Below the pieces are notes generated by a model. The model searched no databases. It worked only from the letters and a program-made list of their open reading frames with translations, and was not told where the DNA came from. The position numbers and the translations under genes are program-made. Shown one piece after another: positions 56,490-64,000 of a stretch of 64,000 bases of DNA. Each line of letters opens with the position of its first letter. The stretch's first letter is position 1. This DNA is from Brachionus manjavacas (Eukaryota; Rotifera; Eurotatoria; Ploima; Brachionidae): assembly GCA_019054805.1 (NCBI GenBank), contig JAHQIY010000001.1, positions 8,446,501-8,510,500 on the forward strand. The letters are read 5' to 3'.

Positions 56490-56595
56490 CTAAACCAGAG
56501 ATTCGCCCCGGATCCCTTTGGCCTTAGCCACTGTTCCCTATACCAGGTCAGTGACCCGAATCTCGGCTGGCTGCACCTTCTCCTAATTTACATGG
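56490..56595. other. GC-rich segment of unknown origin
   Basis: A sharply GC-richer block in AT-rich DNA, bounded by GAGATTCG (about 56501) and CGAATCTC (about 56550), which are reverse complements. It includes CCCCGGATCCCTTTGGCC and CTGGCTGCACC. Some resemblance to tRNA promoter boxes on the minus strand, but the spacing and fold do not fit a tRNA. Possibly a SINE or other repeat. Confidence 0.4.
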
Positions 56596-57811
56596 GTTTT
56601 AAAGAAAAAGAGGGTTCTTATTGAAATAGCGGAATTTTCATTAAAATTTTATTTGACGAAAACATTATTTGCTTATATTTTTATATGTTTAGATTAAATT
56701 ATATATTTTGTTTTAGAAAATTAATTTACTTATTTGTAAATCTGTCCCAAGCCTTAGCTCACTCATAATAAAAAAAAAAAGACTAAACATAAAAAAATAA
56801 AAAATTAATTTTTTGCTTGAAATATTAGTTTAACTAAATGATTAATTTTTGGGATTACTTATTTTAGGATTACTCGCCCGACAAAAAATTTATCGAATTA
56901 TCTTTGTTTCTAGCGACACCCAGATAAGTCAATTAGTGCTCAAATTAAAGTAAACTGTAATTTTTTGTTGCTTGTGATTAATAGCCATTCATCCGTATGA
57001 GCAAGAAGCAGATAATTTTGCAAAATCAAATTGATTAATTCTAAATTATATCAGGCCAATACTGACTCCGTTGTGTAATCGCCATCTTACTATTTGTTCT
57101 TTCTTTCCAAATCTCAAGACGTCTGGCGAAGTCTCTCTTTTGGTAAAACTATGGAAAGTCTCTCTTATGGTTTTTTAAAGTCAAAAACAACGAAATAGGC
57201 AAAATGAGTAAAATGAGAAAAATGAGCAATAAGAAATTGACATTCATACCGACAATACATGACTGATTTTAATCGTTCAATTTCATTTTGATATACTTTT
57301 TTTTCTTTACTCTAATTTTCTTTTTTCTATTTACAAAATTTAATATTTTTAATTTTTCTAAATAATTCTAGCAACAATATTGACTTCAATCGATTTGACT
57401 TGATTTAAAAATTTAATAGAAAATCTATAAGTTTATTTATTTCTAAATTTGATTAGAAATAGAGAATTAGATGGACATGGCTAGAGTTTTCGAGAGATTT
57501 TTTTACCAAAAAATTAGCTTCGAAAAAGCTTATACGCCATCTCTTTTAATTTTTGAATTGCTGAAATTTTTATAAAAGACAATTTTAAATTTTTTGATTC
57601 AAAGGTAATAATTTTAAAAAAAACTATTCATTTTAATTATTTTAATTTTCATAGAATTAATGCTTCGAAACTAAACTTATTTTTAATCTTTTTTTAAGAA
57701 ATAGAAAAACGGTAGACTATTTGCTTTTGATTTAAAATTGTCTGAACAAAAAGCAAAATTAAAACTAAAACTGGAAAAAAATTCCAAAAATGAACAAAAA
57801 CAAAAAAAAAA

Positions 57812-58938
<1,127 letters not shown>

Positions 58939-60743
58939 TCTTTTATTTGAGTCTACTGTTAGATTTAAAGGAAGAAATTAAAACAAAGATTAAGATTGGG
59001 GACATTGGGACGGATGGAATACCTTGTGATACTTTGCAATGACCAACGTCCATAAAACTACACTTAATTTATTAAGTAGACTTTTTATTTTTTTAAATAA
59101 ACTAGAAAAAAATATTAATTTCTTTATCTGATCGTAGACTGCACGTGGAAAAAAGAACAAATACACGCAAAGTTAAAAGAAAAAGCTTTTGGCAAAGCTG
59201 AAAAAGTCTAACAAGATAAGTTTTTTAGTGCAAAAATAAAATGTTATTCACTTTCAATTGACAATGAAATATTATGATTTGCAAGCGTGTTTTTTATGTG
59301 AACAAACAAAGGCAAGACTTTGAGTGAGTCCAATGAGTGTATGCGTTAGAAAGAGTTGCTTTCCAAGAAGAGCCAAAAAAAAGATTTTTATACCTTCTAA
59401 ATCTTTTTTTTACTGTGCGTTCTTAAGTGCAAATAAAATCTTTAATTGAGATGCTCTGTTTGTTCAAAATTTATTAATTTCTGAATTAAAAATTTTATTA
59501 GCATAATTTCTAAAATTTAAACAAAATTAGAAGCTGAATTAAAAAGAATTAAAATAAGTAAAAATAACGAAGATGTGTTTTCGAATTGTTAAAATGTCAC
59601 ATTGATACCGTAAACGAAGAAAATGTAGCTATAAAATTTTAAATTTTATACCTAATTTCTAAAATAAAATTTAAAATCATCTTATTAAACAAAAACACTT
59701 TTTTGCTGATCACAATCAATCTTTATCTTTAAATAAAAAAACATGTTAATTTATTTCATTCTTAAATATGTTTATAATTAAATTTTTTGTTTTTTTAATT
59801 TTATAAAAAGACATCTTTAGATTGTGTAGCAAAAACAAGCTCAAAGCTTTATATTAATATTATAGGATAATTTTATTTTAAAAAATTGGAACAAAAAAAT
59901 AAAAATTTCCTCAAACCCAGCCCTAAAAATTTAGTTTTGACAAATTTGAGTTCTTAAATCATTTATCTTAATAACTTTTATTTCATTTTTAATAATTGTT
60001 CTTGAAAAAATAAAAATTAATTTCAATATTTTTATTTTTGGAATGTCTTAAAACCTCAGTTCTTTACAGAGGGTTGAAAATGATGATGAGAAATGAATAC
60101 ATTTTTAGTGAAGAGCGCACTTTAATGGTCAAAGCAAAGTACCAACGTTTTTTAATTTAAAAAAAATCTAAATTTATTTATTCAAAATTTAAATATTCTT
60201 TTAAAATTGAAATTAAATAAGAGTGGTTTGTTAAATTTGTTTTCGGTTTTAAATTAAAAATACAATTTCGAAATAATAAATAAGCATGCTTTTATTGTGA
60301 AAAATTAAGCTAAAAATCAATGTTCCAGGAACCAAATTTATTTTGACTTTTTTTCAGGCTTAATCACAAGAAACCTAGTCTGTTTTTAAAATAAATAATA
60401 TTTTCAATAACAAAAAAATCACGACAAAAAAAAATCTAATTTTTATAAATTTTATTCATAATTTTTTTTTAAAAGTCAATAAAATAAAATCGATTGATTG
60501 ACTCAAAAATTACTAATGGAAAAGAAAAATGGAAAATTGGCTGAAATTTGATTAGAGCTTTGTCGCAATAATTTTCTATTCTAGTACAAACTATAATTTG
60601 TTCTTGATTCGGCAAAAAGCCTCTCTGTAGCAAAAATTGATCCAAATGATAAATTTCGAAATTTTTGAATGAGATTTCTGTATAAATAAATTTTTGACTT
60701 TCGAAAAAAAAGACTGTAAAAAAACTTAATAACTTTCTGATAA
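58939..60743. other. intergenic, nothing seen
   Basis: AT-rich region between the PRPS start and the PiT stop. It must contain the PRPS promoter; no TATA box or repeat stands out. Confidence 0.5.
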
Positions 60744-63012
60744 CTAATTAACTTGGGTCTGCGGAATAAAAATTAACTTAAGAATAAATTGACAACAACC
60801 AGCAATAGAGCCAGTAACTGGCACAGTTACTATCCATGCTATGATAATATTTCTGAACAAAGACCAATCAACAGATTCTTTGGAACGAATTCGGCCGGTA
60901 AAGACTACAGAGCCGACTTTGCAATGAGTAGTCGAGACCGGTATATTCATCAAACTAGCGCCCAAGACGGTCATAGCACTGGCTAACTCAATAACAAAGC
61001 CAGACGAAGCGGTTATCTTGGTCAAATCCTCACCAATCGTTTTTATCACTCTGCGACCCAGTATCCACAAACCAACGCTTATGCCAACTCCACCATAAAA
61101 CAAAATCCATTCTGGCGTAGTCGACTTGTCTACGATTTTTCCCTCTTGGAAGATTAGATACAGACCAATCAATGGTCCGATGGCATTCGACACATCGTTG
61201 CCACCATGGGCAAACGATCCGAAGACAGCAGTCAATACTTGCAGAAAAGAGAACAGTTTGGCCGCCTCTGGCGGATCGGCATGAGCAAATTCGTCAACAT
61301 CAATCTTTTTGCCTTTTTTTGTGGGCAATTCCTGCATGTTTTCCTCGACTTCGGCATCAAATTCTAAAATGGAACTTTTCAATGATTGTTCCGAATGGGC
61401 CGGCAGTGGTTTTAGGTCAACTTGCGCCGGCACCAAATTGAACCGGCCACGCTTATTTTCATTTAATTGTTCATATTCGTTTAGTTGAACATCGACAGGA
61501 ACACTTTGTTGTGAGAACAATTTTGCCAAAGAGGCGCCACCTCGGTCTGAATTAGTGGTCGAAGCTCCGACACTGTTGGTAATGGACAGTCTGTCTCTAG
61601 CTTGGCTAGACTTTTGGTTCAATTTCTGGGACAATTGTTGACGCATCGCTGGCGAGTGAATTGTGTGCAAGTAGCCTCGTAGAGTCAAATTGACGTCGCC
61701 ATAGTCAAGCACATCTTTCATGTTGCTCGATGGGGCTGTGATGGTGCGCACTCGCGGAACCAATTTTTTTTCTCCAATCGGAGCATCACTGTGAATCGTC
61801 AACGATGAGTTGTTGAACGATTGATTCTTTACCAATTGACGATGCTCCTCTCTCGTCTCTTCGGCGTCCTTTTTTTCATTAAGACGAATGTCTTCATTGT
61901 TGCGTGATACTATCAGCGTCACATAGTCCACTTGGGTTGATATGGTTTTGGTCATCTCAGGATTTGTTTCGAATGTTTGCAGACTTTCCTTCTCTTCATC
62001 ATTCGGAAAATAATTAGCTAATTGTTCTTTTTTTGACAAAATTAATTATTTAATTTTTTTTTTCCATTTTTTTTTATTAAAAATAAAAAGTACTTTCAAC
62101 TTTTTTTTTCATAAATGGAACAATTATCAACCAGACAGTCAAATAGACAATAAATGACAAAGCAGTGAGTAGAATGATTTTGCCCCAGCCTGGAACCTTA
62201 TCCAAAGCCAATACTTTAAAAAAATTATTTAAAAATCAAAAAAATTCTCTTCAATTAATTAATTAATTAATTAGTTAGTTAGTTAGTTACATGGTGGAGC
62301 CGATTCCAAAATGCCTCCGATGTTTATGCAAATTGTCACAGTGTAAATGAACGGCAAGAATTTGAGTCCGGCTGCCAACGGGTCGCCCTATTTACAAATT
62401 AGATCTTCTTTTTTCTCAATTAGCTTTTAACTTACGGCTCTTAGAATATATTTTCTAATAAGAACAAACATTAACAACGATACAACACCAGAAAGTAAAG
62501 GCGATATAAACCATGAAGCAACTTTAAGGTTCAAAAACGATCAAATTTTTTTTTAAATTTTTAAAATTAAATTTACCAATTTTTAAAATGGCCTTCCATT
62601 CGATTACACCAAAGCCTTTGGAAACAATGGCCATGCCAACTGTAGCGCCCACAATGCTGTGAGTGCCTGATACCGGGTAGTTTAAAATAGTGGCCAGTAT
62701 GAGCCAAATACAGCAACCGACAAGGGCACTTACGTAGCCGAGCATAAGTTCGGTTTCGTTGTTTGCAAAAACAGTGGGATCAAGGATGCCCTTGCGAATT
62801 GTGCCCGAGACTTTGGCACCAATTAAAATTGAGCCGAGTATTTCAAAAATAGTTGCCAGCACGCATGCTTGTTTCAGCGTGAGCACTTTGGAGCCCACGC
62901 TTGTTCCAAATGAGTTGGCCACATCATTAGCTCCAATTCCGAATGCGAGTATAAATGCGATTATAAAACCGCTCAACACCATCCAAAACATGTCATCACA
63001 GCAGCCAGTCAT
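60744..63012 (-). CDS. SLC20A2: PiT-type sodium-dependent phosphate transporter (SLC20)
   Basis: Five exons: 62577-63012, 62436-62521, 62291-62387, 62094-62213, 60744-62026. Total 2022 nt, 673 aa (human PiT1 679, PiT2 652). Imports inorganic phosphate with Na+ across the plasma membrane. The two PiT signature repeats are present: [15 protein letters not shown] in the N-terminal half and [14 protein letters not shown] in the C-terminal half, with [12 protein letters not shown] and [11 protein letters not shown] as paired membrane motifs. Between them lies the large hydrophilic cytoplasmic loop (about 260-510), rich in Ser, Glu and Gln. The start is [16 protein letters not shown], just before membrane segment 1. 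Exon 4 ends AAAAAAAAAGTTGAAA|GTACTT; this donor keeps frame with exon 5. PiT1 versus PiT2 cannot be decided. Confidence 0.95.
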
Positions 63013-63947
63013 TTTGCCAATTGCTCTTTTTGTTCAAATTGTTCTATCTAATATATTTATTTTATCTATCTTTGCTTTTAATCAAACAATTTTTAAAGCA
63101 TCATCTTTTACTCTATTTAAAATTTTTAAAATCTTTCAAAAAAAAAGTTAATTGAAAACATATTAATTCTTGAAAAATCGCATTTTCTTGAATGCTTGGT
63201 TCATGGAAAAAGAGTGATCTATGATTATTAGAATTAATCTAACAAGCATAATTTTTTGATGTTAGACCAAAAGGACTTGAGGTTTTGGTATAAAAATAAT
63301 TAATAGTATTTAATTATTTTTCGATGTAGCCACATGATATGTACCTAAATTTCAAGTTTCAAAAATTTGCATGCATTCAAACAAACTTCTCATTGTTCGA
63401 TTGCAAATTATGCTCTCTCATTTTTTTTCATAGTTTTGTTTATGCATTTTTTTAGTCTAATAAGAGGAGCATAAATTATTTTATTTTGTAATTATGAGCG
63501 AGCTATAAAATCGACTTTGGAAATTATAATCGCTCATTTAAGAAAATATGTATGAAAAAAAATTTGGAAAAAATTAAACAAAAAACTCATTCGAATTTTT
63601 AAAAGACGATAAAAAACATCTTTTGTTTAATTCTGAAAAAAAATCAAAATTAAATATGCTGCTTATAAATACTTTTAAAATTATTTTTAATTTCGAAATT
63701 TTTACCTATTTGACTAATATTTACATCCTTAGAACATTTTCCATTTCTAATATGCAACTTACTTGTGAAATCAATCAAACAGAAAATTAAACTATTAGTG
63801 ACTCAAAAATTTTTTTTCAAATTAAATTTACGTTTGAAAAAAATGAGTTTGAGGACTTGGGAAAAATATTTAGCTTCGTTTTAACTCATCATTAAGAGAA
63901 AAAATATCTTTTAAAATATAAAATGTAATTTTGGTTAAACTCGATTA
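63013..63947. other. intergenic upstream of PiT gene
   Basis: AT-rich; no repeat or gene recognised. Confidence 0.5.
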
Positions 63948-63998
63948 ATGGATGCAGAACAAGTGCCGATTCCAAAGAAGACATATCCACATATTTAG
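63948..63998 (+). other. possible first-exon or small frame at right edge
   Basis: ATG followed by DAEQVPIPKKTYPHI and a stop. The peptide looks coding-like (Pro/Lys/charged, less AT-biased than around it) and could be a first exon whose donor is not recognised. Too short to assign. Confidence 0.25.
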
Positions 63999-64000
63999 TC

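Larger units (their letters stand above)
55561..57811. other. intergenic with minisatellite and GC-rich patch
   Basis: Contains the 10-bp minisatellite (55985-56150) and its inverted outlier near 57195-57230, the GC-rich segment 56490-56590, and a stretch at 57055-57175 resembling the LINE 3' region at 18.74 kb. No gene seen. Confidence 0.55.

Noticed and set aside
56490-56595. tRNA gene
   Set aside because: Box-like motifs occur on the minus strand, but their spacing is too short and no cloverleaf can be drawn.
60789-61441. Plus-strand frames opposite the PiT gene
   Set aside because: Shadows of the conserved transporter exon; no independent coding signal.

Overview
The window looks like nuclear DNA of a small, very AT-rich invertebrate genome. 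Genes have short GT-AG introns, mostly 40-70 bp, metazoan-type protein families are present, and the long spaces between genes are full of short inverted-repeat transposons. A monogonont rotifer (Brachionus-like) fits best, but this is an inference from composition, gene style and gene content. No sequence search was possible. No prokaryotic operons, CRISPR arrays, rRNA genes or convincing tRNA genes were seen.

Layout. 1-5.3 kb: an intronless rhodopsin-like GPCR (minus), then repeats and a LINE tail. 5.3-9.6 kb: a nine-exon CC2D1/Lgd homologue (minus) whose largest intron holds two fold-back elements. 11.3-13.1 kb: a secreted Thr-rich protein (minus). 13.5-15.6 and 24.3-26.4 kb: a 2.1-kb inverted duplication of one gene for a secreted Leu-rich protein, the two copies facing away from each other. 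Between them lie a decayed LINE split by a TIR element (16.1-19.0 kb) and an eight-exon SLC22-type transporter (19.8-22.1 kb, minus). 26.7-30.0 kb: DRG2 (minus, nine exons, 364 aa).

31.0-44.5 kb: four small secreted WAP-domain genes on the plus strand, one at 31 kb and three at 42-44.5 kb, separated by about 10 kb of nested transposons. That island contains pieces of an old hAT transposase, apparently broken up by a hAT-type MITE (8-bp target duplication), a truncated LINE, a pogo-like relic, and a 2.04-kb Mutator-like element with about 185-bp TIRs and an exact 9-bp target duplication. The Mutator-like element carries a gene with a CG-1-like, SWIM and PHD-like domain order, and is the most novel object here.

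46.7-52.5 kb: an ARAP-like Arf-GAP/Rho-GAP protein (plus, two exons) whose two catalytic arginines both appear to be missing. 54.2-55.6 kb: an intronless HxxxD acyltransferase of PapA5/condensation type (plus), a candidate for horizontal transfer. 57.8-58.9 kb: ribose-phosphate pyrophosphokinase (minus, four exons, 319 aa). 60.7-63.0 kb: a PiT/SLC20 sodium-phosphate transporter (minus, five exons, 673 aa).

The host genes do not form a pathway. They are unrelated housekeeping, transport and secreted-protein genes, with the WAP cluster and the Leu-rich pair as local gene families. Gene models were built by hand from reading frames, splice sites and remembered family sequences. In most multi-exon models the exon lengths sum to a whole number of codons, which supports the splice choices.
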